In this document: piece by piece, positions 1 to 7,329 of the stretch
Numbering within the stretch: position 1 is the first letter of the stretch
Layout: every line of letters begins with the position of its first letter
Source of the DNA: Pseudomonas multiresinivorans
GTDB taxonomy: Bacteria > Pseudomonadota > Gammaproteobacteria > Pseudomonadales > Pseudomonadaceae
Reading direction: 5' to 3'
DNA: 64,000 nt
Assembly: GCF_012971725.1 (NCBI RefSeq)
Contig: NZ_CP048833.1
Coordinates: 5,456,001 to 5,520,000 of the forward strand
Position numbers and translations under genes: made by a program
Notes under the pieces: generated by a model
Told to the model about the DNA's origin: nothing
Databases searched by the model: none
The model's input: only the letters and a program-made list of their open reading frames with translations

Positions 1-150
1 GTGCCGCCAGGTGTGGCGGCTGACAAGCGCTCGACGAACGCCCGCAGTCATGCTCGGACAACGTCTAGGCTGAAAGTTATCCCCATCGTCGGGAAAACCT
101 GCGGCGGCCTCACGAGGGCCGACCGCCACGTAACGACCCTAGAGGTGAAT

Positions 151-486
151 ATGAAGATCCGCGAGCTGGTACGCCATTGGGAACAGAACGCCAGGGGGCG
201 CATGACCAACCACCAGTACAGCATTCCGCTGGACGTCGAGACCGCCGCGCGTCTGGCCGCGCTGCACGATATGTACCCCAAGCGCAGCGTCGAGGAGCTG
301 CTGGGGGAACTGGTCAGCGCGGCGCTGGAGGAGCTGGAGGCAAGCTTCCCCTACGTGCAGGGAAACAAGGTGGTGGCCCAGGACGAACAGGGCGACCCGA
401 TCTACGAGGACACCGGCCCGACGCCGCGCTTCCTGGCGCTGTCGCGCAAGTACCTGCATGAGCTGACGGAGGCGGAGCACTCCTGA
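151..486 (+). CDS. Conserved Pseudomonas protein of unknown function (PA3688-like)
   Basis: A 111-residue soluble protein of unknown function. I chose the ATG at 151 because an AGAGGTGA ribosome-binding site ends two bases before it; the open frame runs upstream but lacks a credible start. The N-terminus is basic, the middle helical with regularly spaced Leu, Ala and Glu (around residues 25-65), and the C-terminus acidic. There is no signal peptide or membrane segment. The helical block could be a small ribbon-helix-helix-like or dimerisation fold, but this is not established. It precedes cadR in the same relative place as PA3688 in P. aeruginosa. A small GC-rich hairpin at about 3-20 may be the end of the gene before it. 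Confidence 0.7.
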   Translation: MKIRELVRHWEQNARGRMTNHQYSIPLDVETAARLAALHDMYPKRSVEELLGELVSAALEELEASFPYVQGNKVVAQDEQGDPIYEDTGPTPRFLALSRKYLHELTEAEHS

Positions 487-528
487 AACCCAGCGCCCTG
501 GAACTATCCGGGATGCTGGATTCTATTT

Positions 529-620
529 GTAGGAGCGAGCTTGCTCGCGAACAGGCCTGCCGGCAGCTCCAGCGCTGGGCGGGTTCGCGAGCAAGAACTA
601 GGCGTCCCCCTCGCTCCTAC
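529..620. repeat. REP-type palindrome, family A
   Basis: The arms GTAGGAGCGAGCTTGCTCGC and its complement face each other across about 45 bases. The right arm carries an extra CTAGGCGTCCCCC block, also seen in the copy at 11879. Related copies lie at 10242, 11879, 31512 and 47031. This is a typical Pseudomonas intergenic repetitive element. Confidence 0.8.
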
Positions 621-679
621 ATAAAAGCGGTGCCAACTGTCCGTTCCTACGCATGGCCTCGGATCAACATATTGGCCCA

Positions 680-758
680 GTAGGGCGCATGCCCTGGGAC
701 AGGTTATGCGCCAGCCGGCGCTCAATGGCGGATAACGCTGACGCGTTATGCGCCCTAC
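680..758. repeat. REP-type palindrome, family B
   Basis: Begins GTAGGGCGCAT and ends with the complement ATGCGCCCTAC, with GCGGATAACG inside. Related copies lie at 29609, 35101 and 45582. With the family A copy it fills most of the 296 bases between the first gene and cadR; no gene is seen there. Confidence 0.8.
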
Positions 759-782
759 GAATTCTCGAGCCCGACAATACGA

Positions 783-1250
783 TCAATGCCGGCCATGCAC
801 GCCTGGCACATGCAAATGCCCCGCCTCGGCGCACGCATCGGGAATCACCGAAGGCTCCGCCGGCTGCTCCAGCTCGCGCAAGATGCCGCAATCCACACTG
901 CTGCCCTCGCCCTGGCACTGCGCGCGCAGGTCGCGCAATTGCTGGCTGAGCGACTGCAGTTCGGCGATGCGCACCTCGACGTGGTGCAGGTGCTCGTCGA
1001 TCAGCCGATTGGCGGTGCCGCAGTCAGACTCGGGGCGGTCGCGCAGGCCGAGGAGGATGCGAATTTCCTCCTGGGTCATGTCCAGCGAACGGCAATGGCG
1101 GATGAACGACAGCCGCTCGACGTGGCTGGCGTCGTACTGGCGGTAGTTGCCCTCGCTGCGCGACGGCGCGGGCAGCAGACCTTCGCGCTCGTAGTAGCGG
1201 ATGGTTTCCACTGGGCAGCCGGTCAGTTTCGCCAGTTCACCGATCTTCAT
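783..1250 (-). CDS. cadR: CadR, MerR-family cadmium/zinc-responsive regulator
   Basis: Activates the divergent metal-exporting ATPase gene when Cd(II), and in relatives Zn(II) or Pb(II), binds. It has 155 residues. The MerR winged helix-turn-helix opens with MKIGELAKLTGC and the YYEREGLLP wing, followed by the dimerisation coiled coil at about 80-115. Cysteines at 77, 112 and 121 match the CadR/PbrR sensing set; the 112-121 spacing is my count. The C-terminus is His-rich (HLHVPGVHGRH), a second metal site in CadR proteins. Its start lies 87 bases from the cadA start, with the shared operator between. As in other MerR systems it probably also controls itself. P. aeruginosa equivalent: PA3689. 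Confidence 0.93.
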   Translation of the reverse strand: MKIGELAKLTGCPVETIRYYEREGLLPAPSRSEGNYRQYDASHVERLSFIRHCRSLDMTQEEIRILLGLRDRPESDCGTANRLIDEHLHHVEVRIAELQSLSQQLRDLRAQCQGEGSSVDCGILRELEQPAEPSVIPDACAEAGHLHVPGVHGRH

Positions 1251-1274
1251 TTTCGATTCCTCGCCAGCAGGTGC

Positions 1275-1305
1275 TTGACTCTGTAGTTGCTACAGGGTGT
1301 GCAAT
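1275..1305 (+). promoter_or_regulatory. CadR-controlled cadA promoter with MerR-type operator
   Basis: A -35 TTGACT (1275-1280) and a -10-like TGCAAT (1300-1305) are separated by 19 bases, the over-long spacer typical of MerR-activated promoters. The spacer holds the dyad ACTCTGTAG-TTGC-TACAGGGT (1278-1298), close to known cadA/zntA operators. Confidence 0.85.
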
Positions 1306-1337
1306 CAGCAGCAACTCGTCAAACAGGAACGGACGAC

Positions 1338-3719
1338 ATGACTGCCAATCGCCAGGGCCCGATCATCCACGGTCCCGCTCCAATCCAGGATCAGCACCGC
1401 GAACAGGAAGCCGCCGGCTGCTGCGGCTGCGACAAAGGCGCGCTGCTGCGCGCTCCGGCCGCCGAACCTGCCCCGCACGCTCACGACCATGCCCACGATC
1501 ACGATCACGATCACGATCACGATCACGATCACGATCACGATCACGATCACGATCATCAGCATGAGCGTATCGATCCCGCGCAAGCGGCAAGCGCCGTGGC
1601 AGGAGCTGCGGCCGGCGAGCTGCGCTGGACCAGCCTGCGCATCGAGGCCATGGACTGCCCCACCGAGGAACGCCTGCTGCGCGACGCACTGGGCCGCGTG
1701 CCGGCGGTGGAGGACCTCGACTTCAACCTGATGCAGCGCCTGCTGCGCGTGCAGCACCGTTTCGACAGCATCGAGCCGCTGCAGAAGCTGGTGGCCTCAC
1801 TCGGCATGCAGGCCGAGCCCGTGGACGAAAACGCTCCTGCGCCCGCACAACCCGCCCAGCAGAAACCCTGGTGGCCGCTGGCGCTGGCCGGTGTCGCGGC
1901 GGCGGGTGCGGAGTTCTTCGAGTGGTTCGCCATCGGCCCGCACTGGCTGGTGGCGGTGCTGGCCATCGCGGCGATCCTTGGCGCCGGCCTGCCGACCTAC
2001 CGCAAGGGCTGGATCGCCCTGAAGAACCGCAACCTCAACATCAATGCCCTGATGAGCATCGCCGTGACCGGCGCCATGCTGATCGGCCAGTGGCCGGAAG
2101 CGGCCATGGTCGCCGTGCTGTTCGCCATCGCCGAGCTGATCGAGGCCAAATCGCTGGACCGCGCACGCAACGCCATTCGCGGCCTCCTGCAACTCGCCCC
2201 GGAGCAGGCCACGGTGCTGGTCGACGGCCAGTGGCAGGAGCTGCCGGCCAAGACCGTGACGCTCGATGCCCGCGTGCGGGTGCGCCCGGGCGAGCGCATC
2301 GCCCTGGACGGCGAGGTGCTCGACGGCCGCTCCAGCGTCAACCAGGCGCCCATCACCGGTGAAAGCCTGCCGGTGGAAAAACAGGCCGGCGACACCCTGT
2401 TCGCCGGCACCATCAACGGTGAAAGCGCGCTGGAATACCGCGTCACCCGCGTGGCCGACGACAGCACCCTGGCACGCATCATCCATGCGGTGGAAGAAGC
2501 CCAGGGCTCGCGTGCGCCGACCCAGCGCTTCGTCGACCAGTTCTCGCGCATCTACACCCCGGCGGTGTTCCTCATCGCCATCGCCACTGCGCTGCTGCCG
2601 CCGCTGTTCTTTGGCGGCGCCTGGCTCGACTGGGTCTACCGCGCGTTGGTGCTGCTGGTGATCGCCTGCCCGTGCGCCCTGGTCATCTCTACTCCGGTGA
2701 CCATCGTTAGCGGCCTGTCAGCGGCGGCTCGCCTGGGTATCCTGATCAAGGGCGGGGTGTTCCTGGAAATGGGTCGTTCGTTGAGCTGGATCGCCCTCGA
2801 CAAGACCGGCACGCTCACCGAAGGTCGCCCGCGCCAGACCGATTTCACCGCCCTGCGGGAAACCACCGCCGGCGACGTTCGCGCGCTGGCCGCCAGCCTT
2901 GCGGCGCGTTCGGATCACCCGGTCTCGCACGCCGTGGCACAGGCCGCCGAGGCAGACGACATTGCGCTGTACAGCGTCGGCGAGCTGACTGCCCTGCCCG
3001 GCCGCGGCGTGAAAGGCGAGATAGACGGGCGCACCTACCACCTGGGCAACCACCGCCTGGTGGAGGAGCTGGAGCTGTGCTCGCAGGAACTGGAGGCGCG
3101 CCTCGACGCCCTGGAGCAACAGGGCAAGACGGTCATCGTGCTGCTCGATAGCGAGGGCCCGCTGGCACTGTTCGCCGTGGCCGACGGCGTCAAGGAGACC
3201 AGCCGCGAAGCCATCGCCCAGTTGCACGCGCTGGGCGTGAAGACGCTGATGCTGACCGGCGATAACCCGCACACCGCCAACGCCATCGGCGCCCAGGTGG
3301 GCATCGACGAAGCACTGGGCAACCTGCTGCCCGAAGACAAGCTGCGCGAGGTAAAGCAGCGCCAGGAAGGTGGTCAGCGCGTCGGCATGGTCGGCGACGG
3401 CATCAACGACGCTCCCGCCCTGGCCCGCGCCGACATCGGTTTTGCCATGGGCGCGGCGGGCACCGATACCGCCATCGAAACAGCCGGCGTCGCGCTGATG
3501 GACGATGACCTGCGCAAGCTGCCGTCCTTCATACGCCTGTCGCGCCAGACCCATCGCGTGCTGATACAGAACATCACCCTCGCGCTGGGCATCAAGGCGG
3601 TGTTCCTCGCCCTCACCCTGGCCGGCGAAGGGACCCTGTGGATGGCGGTCTTCGCCGACATGGGTGCCAGCCTGCTGGTGGTTTTCAACGGTCTGAGATT
3701 GCTGCGTCATCGCGGCTGA
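1338..3719 (+). CDS. cadA: CadA/ZntA-type P1B ATPase, Zn/Cd/Pb exporter
   Basis: Exports divalent soft metals across the inner membrane using ATP. I chose the ATG at 1338 (793 aa) because AGGAACGGA lies just upstream; an in-frame TTG at 1287 falls inside the operator. After a CCGC motif near residue 28 comes an alternating His-Asp run (residues 53-73), then an HMA-like domain whose motif is DCPTEE rather than CxxC. The core is complete: TGES actuator, the CPC membrane motif at about 444-446, the phosphorylated Asp488 in DKTGTLT, and GDGINDAP. An intrinsic terminator follows. P. aeruginosa equivalent: PA3690. The long His-Asp tract is encoded by a perfect hexanucleotide repeat. Confidence 0.95.
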   Translation: MTANRQGPIIHGPAPIQDQHREQEAAGCCGCDKGALLRAPAAEPAPHAHDHAHDHDHDHDHDHDHDHDHDHDHQHERIDPAQAASAVAGAAAGELRWTSLRIEAMDCPTEERLLRDALGRVPAVEDLDFNLMQRLLRVQHRFDSIEPLQKLVASLGMQAEPVDENAPAPAQPAQQKPWWPLALAGVAAAGAEFFEWFAIGPHWLVAVLAIAAILGAGLPTYRKGWIALKNRNLNINALMSIAVTGAMLIGQWPEAAMVAVLFAIAELIEAKSLDRARNAIRGLLQLAPEQATVLVDGQWQELPAKTVTLDARVRVRPGERIALDGEVLDGRSSVNQAPITGESLPVEKQAGDTLFAGTINGESALEYRVTRVADDSTLARIIHAVEEAQGSRAPTQRFVDQFSRIYTPAVFLIAIATALLPPLFFGGAWLDWVYRALVLLVIACPCALVISTPVTIVSGLSAAARLGILIKGGVFLEMGRSLSWIALDKTGTLTEGRPRQTDFTALRETTAGDVRALAASLAARSDHPVSHAVAQAAEADDIALYSVGELTALPGRGVKGEIDGRTYHLGNHRLVEELELCSQELEARLDALEQQGKTVIVLLDSEGPLALFAVADGVKETSREAIAQLHALGVKTLMLTGDNPHTANAIGAQVGIDEALGNLLPEDKLREVKQRQEGGQRVGMVGDGINDAPALARADIGFAMGAAGTDTAIETAGVALMDDDLRKLPSFIRLSRQTHRVLIQNITLALGIKAVFLALTLAGEGTLWMAVFADMGASLLVVFNGLRLLRHRG
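1494..1556 (+). repeat. In-frame (CACGAT)n hexanucleotide tandem repeat
   Basis: Nine perfect GATCAC units start at 1497, followed by one GATCAT, preceded by one CAC. The array encodes the His-Asp tract of CadA. Because the unit is six bases, slippage would change the tract by two residues and keep the frame. Confidence 0.95.
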
Positions 3720-3738
3720 TCCCAGTGGATCGTCACCA

Positions 3739-3768
3739 ATGCCCGCCAATACGGCGGGCATTTTTTTT
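3739..3768 (+). terminator. Intrinsic terminator after cadA
   Basis: The stem ATGCCCGCC / GGCGGGCAT has a five-base loop and runs into eight T residues. It ends the cadA transcript before the lipoprotein genes. Confidence 0.9.
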
Positions 3769-3895
3769 GAACCCCCTGACAAAACCCTTAGTCCCCTAAT
3801 CAGATGCCCACGAAGCCGCAGACCAGCGTGGCAGGCATCCACCGGCACTCGAATCGCCGAGGGAACCCCTTACCAAACGTCAGAGGATTCATCCA

Positions 3896-4306
3896 ATGGA
3901 ACTGAAATCTCAGAGCGCTCGAACCGTCCCGACCGCCTTCACCTGCGCCTCCCTGCGCCTCAGCCTGCTCGCCCTTGGCAGCGCCATGCTGCTGGCTGGC
4001 TGCGCCGGCAACCCGCCCAGCGAACAGATGGCCGTTACTGAATCGGCGGTGAACGCCGCCGTCAGCTCCGGTGGACCGGAATTCGCCCCGGTCGAAACCA
4101 AGAATGCCCAGGACAAACTCGCCCAGGCGCGCATTGCCCTGAACGACAAGGAATACGACCAGGCCAAGCGCCTGGCACAGCAGGCCGAATGGGACGCTCG
4201 CGTGGCAGAGCGCAAGTCGCAGGCCGTGAAGGCGCAGAACAACGTCAAGGACGCCCAGCAGGGCGTGATGGAGCTGCGTCAGGAAGGCCTGCAGCAGGCC
4301 CAGTGA
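3896..4306 (+). CDS. DUF4398 outer-membrane lipoprotein (PA3691-like)
   Basis: A 136-residue precursor with a long n-region and a lipobox, LLAGC, whose Cys36 would be lipidated. The mature part is a helical, Ala/Gln/Lys-rich domain with the DUF4398 pattern (a block near residues 65-100 reading APVETKNAQDKLAQAR and onward). The start is set by CAGAGGA nine bases upstream. The next gene, lptF, starts 37 bases later, so the pair is probably one operon, as PA3691-PA3692 in P. aeruginosa. In that pair expression follows the AlgU envelope-stress sigma factor; I did not identify a convincing AlgU promoter here. Likely an envelope-stabilising helper of LptF. Confidence 0.85.
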   Translation: MELKSQSARTVPTAFTCASLRLSLLALGSAMLLAGCAGNPPSEQMAVTESAVNAAVSSGGPEFAPVETKNAQDKLAQARIALNDKEYDQAKRLAQQAEWDARVAERKSQAVKAQNNVKDAQQGVMELRQEGLQQAQ

Positions 4307-4343
4307 TCCCGCCCCTACGTCCGGTCATATAAGGAATTCCGAC

Positions 4344-5135
4344 ATGAACAAGCTCATCGTACTGCCCGCCATCTCGACTCTCGCCCTGGCCCTGGCCGCG
4401 TGCTCGACGCCGCCCAACGCCAACCTGGAGAAAGCCCGCAGCGACTTCCAGGCGCTGCAGGCTGAACCCCAGGCCACCCAGCAGGCCGCGCTGGAAACCA
4501 AGGACGCCGGTGACTGGCTGGCCAAGACCGACAAGGCCTACCGCGACGGCGCCGACCAGAAGGACGTCGACCAGATGGCCTACCTGACCCAGCAGCGCAT
4601 TGAGCTGGCCAACCAGACGGTGGCCCTGCGCAACGCCGAGGACCAGATGAAGAACACCTCGGCCCAGCGCGCCCAGGCCCGCCTGGATGCCCGTACCGCA
4701 CAGCTGAACAAGCTCAAGGGCGAGCTGAACGCCAAGCAGACCTCGCGCGGAACCATGGTGTCTTTCGGTGACGTGCTGTTCGATCTCGACCGCGCCGAGC
4801 TGAAGTCCGGCGCCATGAGCAATGTGCAGAACCTCGCCGGCTACCTGCAGCAGAATCCGGAACGCAAGGTCATCGTCGAGGGCTACACCGACAGCAGCGG
4901 CTCGTCCTCCTACAACCAGGGGCTTTCCGAGCGCCGCGCCGACGCTATTCGCCTGGCCCTGCTGAGCCAGGGAGTCACGCCCGATCGCGTCGTATCCCGC
5001 GGTTACGGCAAGGAGTATCCGGTGTCGAGCAACGCGACCCCGGCCGGCCGCGCCATGAACCGTCGCGTCGAGGTCACCATTTCCAATGACGCCAACCCGG
5101 TGCAACCGCGCTCGGCGGTGAGCGGCACTTATTGA
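4344..5135 (+). CDS. lptF: LptF-like OmpA-family lipoprotein
   Basis: A 263-residue OmpA-family lipoprotein that anchors the outer membrane to peptidoglycan. The signal peptide ends in the lipobox LAAC (Cys20). Residues ~25-140 form a long helical region rich in Ala, Gln and Lys. The C-terminal OmpA/MotB domain (about 145-255) shows FGDVLFDLDRAEL, the binding motif around GYTDSSGS and the closing NRRVEVTI. The start follows AAGGAA. P. aeruginosa LptF (PA3692) supports survival in harsh environments and lung-like conditions. The 165 bases to the next gene contain a family C repeat. Confidence 0.9.
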   Translation: MNKLIVLPAISTLALALAACSTPPNANLEKARSDFQALQAEPQATQQAALETKDAGDWLAKTDKAYRDGADQKDVDQMAYLTQQRIELANQTVALRNAEDQMKNTSAQRAQARLDARTAQLNKLKGELNAKQTSRGTMVSFGDVLFDLDRAELKSGAMSNVQNLAGYLQQNPERKVIVEGYTDSSGSSSYNQGLSERRADAIRLALLSQGVTPDRVVSRGYGKEYPVSSNATPAGRAMNRRVEVTISNDANPVQPRSAVSGTY

Positions 5136-5157
5136 TCCTTCGGGATACAGCGCTCTT

Positions 5158-5237
5158 GTAGGATGGCGTGGAGCGAAGCGATACCCATCGATCACTGCAC
5201 CTGCAGCATGGGTATCGCTCCGCTCCACCCATCCTAC
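5158..5237. repeat. REP-type palindrome, family C
   Basis: GTAGGATGGCGTGGAGCG with an inverted partner, both arms carrying GCGATACCCAT. Other copies are at 26794 and 45683. It lies between the converging lptF and macro-domain genes, where it could act as a bidirectional hairpin. Confidence 0.85.
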
Positions 5238-5300
5238 GACCTGCGTTTCCTGTTGGAGCGGGCCACGCCCGCGCCCATGGGCGTTTATTCAGGCCAGCGC

Positions 5301-5810
5301 TCAGCCCAACAGGCGCCGGTACAGCTCGGCCATCTCGGCCGAGAAAGGCACCAGCACCAATTCCTTCAGCGAACTTCCTTCACCGCGCAGACGACGCAGT
5401 TCGTCCACGGCAACCTGCGCCGCGGCTTCGGCGGGATAACCGTAGATACCAGTACTGATGGCGGGAAAGGCGATGCTGGCGAGGCCGTTGTCTTCGGCCA
5501 ATTGCAGGCTGTTGCGGTAGCACTGGGCGAGCAGCTCGGGCTCGCCGTGCTCACCACCGCGCCAGACGGGCCCGACAGTGTGGATGACGAAGCGCGCCGG
5601 CAGGCGGAAGCCAGGAGTGATCTTCGCCTGGCCAGTCTTGCAGCCACCCAGCGGGCGGCACGCGTGGACCAGCTCCGGGCCAGCCGCACGGTGAATGGCG
5701 CCGTCGACACCTCCACCGCCCAGCAGCGAACTGTTGGCGGCATTGACGATGGCGTCGACGTCGAGTCGAGTGATGTCGCCCTGCCAGACGCGGATTTCGG
5801 GGTGGCTCAT
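5301..5810 (-). CDS. Macro-domain protein (ADP-ribose/O-acetyl-ADP-ribose hydrolase type)
   Basis: A 169-residue single macro domain of the YmdB/MacroD class, which binds ADP-ribose and removes it from proteins or hydrolyses O-acetyl-ADP-ribose. The diagnostic segment is visible: GDITRLDVDAIVNAANSSLLGGGGVDGAIH near the N-terminus, with the Asn-Ala-Ala-Asn and Gly-rich loops, and AFPAISTGIYGYP further on. The ATG at 5810 follows GGGAGCAAGC; upstream codons in the same frame overlap the neighbouring gene. It is the last gene of a leftward run with the two genes before it (38-base gap). P. aeruginosa equivalent: PA3693. No toxin partner (DarT-like) is adjacent. Confidence 0.92.
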   Translation of the reverse strand: MSHPEIRVWQGDITRLDVDAIVNAANSSLLGGGGVDGAIHRAAGPELVHACRPLGGCKTGQAKITPGFRLPARFVIHTVGPVWRGGEHGEPELLAQCYRNSLQLAEDNGLASIAFPAISTGIYGYPAEAAAQVAVDELRRLRGEGSSLKELVLVPFSAEMAELYRRLLG

Positions 5811-5848
5811 GATGCTTGCTCCCTGCCTCTGCGACGGCGGGCCCGTCG

Positions 5849-6175
5849 TCATTTGACCTCTTGCGGGGTCTCTTCACCCATGCAGCGCACGGCGCGCTTG
5901 CGGCCATCGACCAGCACACCGGTCAGGCCCTTCTGGGTCATGTCGAACATCACCAGCACGCCATCGATGCACTGCGCCTGCTGGTCGGCCGGGTCCAGGG
6001 AGAGCTTGGTGCTGTCCTGGCCGGGAATGCTCTTGAGCATGGTGAACTGGGTCAGTTCCAGCGCGTCCTCGGGCTTGGCGAAGTGCAGGTAGCCGTAATA
6101 CCAGAGCGTGCCAACCGAGACGAAGATGGTGGCGATGACAGTGAGGATGTAGGAGATCGGATTGCGGTCGTTCAT
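5849..6175 (-). CDS. Small inner-membrane-anchored protein (PA3694-like)
   Basis: A 108-residue protein with one N-terminal membrane helix (about residues 9-28, ISYILTVIATIFVSVGTLWYY) and a periplasmic remainder with two cysteines (in QAQCIDG and VRCMGE) that could form a disulfide. The function is unknown. Its ATG overlaps the stop of the hydrolase lipoprotein upstream (ATGA), so the two are translationally coupled and probably work in the same compartment. No enzyme motif is visible. Confidence 0.75.
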   Translation of the reverse strand: MNDRNPISYILTVIATIFVSVGTLWYYGYLHFAKPEDALELTQFTMLKSIPGQDSTKLSLDPADQQAQCIDGVLVMFDMTQKGLTGVLVDGRKRAVRCMGEETPQEVK

Positions 6176-7107
6176 GGGGTGCCTTGTTGTTTCGGGTCCG
6201 CCTGCGATTCCTGTGGCTTCGCCGGAGAGGGAGAGTTCGGGACTTCGGCCAACCGGCGCAGGCCGGTGAAGTGCTGCGGATCGTCAAGGAAGCGCAGCAT
6301 CACTTCGCGCCACACCGGCTCCCCGAAGGTTTCCACGTGATTGCCGCGTGTCAGCTGGAAGACCTTGGGCGGCGGCGCGGCCTTGTAGAGGGTCAGGCCG
6401 TTGTCCAGGGGCACAATGGTATCGTCGATGCTGTGGAAGAACAGCACGGGTGCGCCAGAAAGTCGCGGCATGGAGCGGATCGCGCTGTCACCGTCGGGCA
6501 CCAGCCAGGACAGCGGCACCTGCAGCGGCCAGGTCAGCCAACTGGTGCTCAGGGTGTATTGCGCCACATCGCGGTAACTGGCCGGCACGCCATCGAGCAC
6601 CACGGCATTCAACTTCTTCTGCCGCTCAGGGTGCATGCCCAGGTAATGCACCGCCATGGCGCCGCCCAGGCTCTGGCCCAGCAGGATCACCGGTTTGCCC
6701 TGCACCTCCGGTGCCTTGTCCAGCCAGGCGAAGGCGGCGTCGATGTCCTGGTAGATTGCCGGCAGGCTAGGCTCGCCCTCGGACTTGCCGTAACCGCGGT
6801 AATCCAGCATCAGCACCTGGTAGCCCTGCTCCGGCAGCCAGTACGCGCCGCCCAGGTGCCACGCCATGTTGCCGCCATTGCCGTGCAGGTGCAGCACGGT
6901 TCCCTTGACCGGCACACCCGCTTTCGCCGGCAGCCACCAGCCGGCGAGCTTCACGCCATCGGCAGTGGTGAACGTGACGTCGCGGAACTCCAGTTTGGCC
7001 CGCGCGGGCGTGATGGCGACGTCATCGCTGGGGTAGAACAGCAGCGAGCTGCAACCGCTGAGGGCTACCAGCACTGCCAGCGCGGCGGCCTTGAAGCATC
7101 GGATCAT
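6172..7107 (-). CDS. Alpha/beta-hydrolase lipoprotein (PA3695-like)
   Basis: A serine hydrolase tethered to the cell envelope, 311 residues from the ATG at 7107, which follows AAGGAT; an upstream TTG in frame would spoil the signal sequence. The signal peptide ends in LSGC (Cys19). The hydrolase fold shows the oxyanion segment HLHGNGGN (73-80), the nucleophile elbow GQSLGG (Ser146), an acid in HSIDDTIVP (Asp228 or 229) and the catalytic His257 in GNHVE. It resembles the BEM46/ABHD13 group of esterases; the substrate is not predictable. Overlap with the next gene indicates an operon. Confidence 0.88.
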   Translation of the reverse strand: MIRCFKAAALAVLVALSGCSSLLFYPSDDVAITPARAKLEFRDVTFTTADGVKLAGWWLPAKAGVPVKGTVLHLHGNGGNMAWHLGGAYWLPEQGYQVLMLDYRGYGKSEGEPSLPAIYQDIDAAFAWLDKAPEVQGKPVILLGQSLGGAMAVHYLGMHPERQKKLNAVVLDGVPASYRDVAQYTLSTSWLTWPLQVPLSWLVPDGDSAIRSMPRLSGAPVLFFHSIDDTIVPLDNGLTLYKAAPPPKVFQLTRGNHVETFGEPVWREVMLRFLDDPQHFTGLRRLAEVPNSPSPAKPQESQADPKQQGTP

Positions 7108-7166
7108 CGGCAAGTCATCCTTGGGAGCTTCCTTCAAATGGATCAGCAATGGCGCGCTAGCAAAGC

Positions 7167-7298
7167 CCCTCTCCCCCGCCCTCTCCCTGAAGGGAGAGGG
7201 AGCTATCCGTGTCGGCTGACGCTATAGGGTGTCATCCTGCACCGAACGATCCCCCCTCCCTTCGGAGCGGGGTGCGTAGCCAGGGTTAGGGAGAGGGC
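7167..7298. repeat. Family D dispersed repeat (CCCTCTCCC element)
   Basis: Blocks of CCCTCTCCC and GGGAGAGGG enclose a conserved core that, on the minus strand, contains TTCGGTGCAGG and GCGTCAGCCG. Related copies are at 38178 (partial), 41195 and 51428. It fills the gap between the hydrolase lipoprotein and the QEGLA-family gene. Confidence 0.75.
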
Positions 7299-7329
7299 GT
7301 GTCCAGCCGCACGCCATGCCGTCCAATCG

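Noticed and set aside
1287..1337. TTG start giving an 810-residue CadA
   Set aside because: The TTG lies within the CadR operator and -10 region; the ATG at 1338 has a proper SD.
1494..1556. CRISPR-like or non-coding satellite array
   Set aside because: The repeat unit is six bases without spacers and encodes the His-Asp tract of CadA in frame.
1950..3848. Long minus-strand open frames opposite cadA and other GC-rich genes
   Set aside because: They mirror the codon bias of the sense gene, have no start signals or recognisable domains, and occur opposite most high-GC genes.
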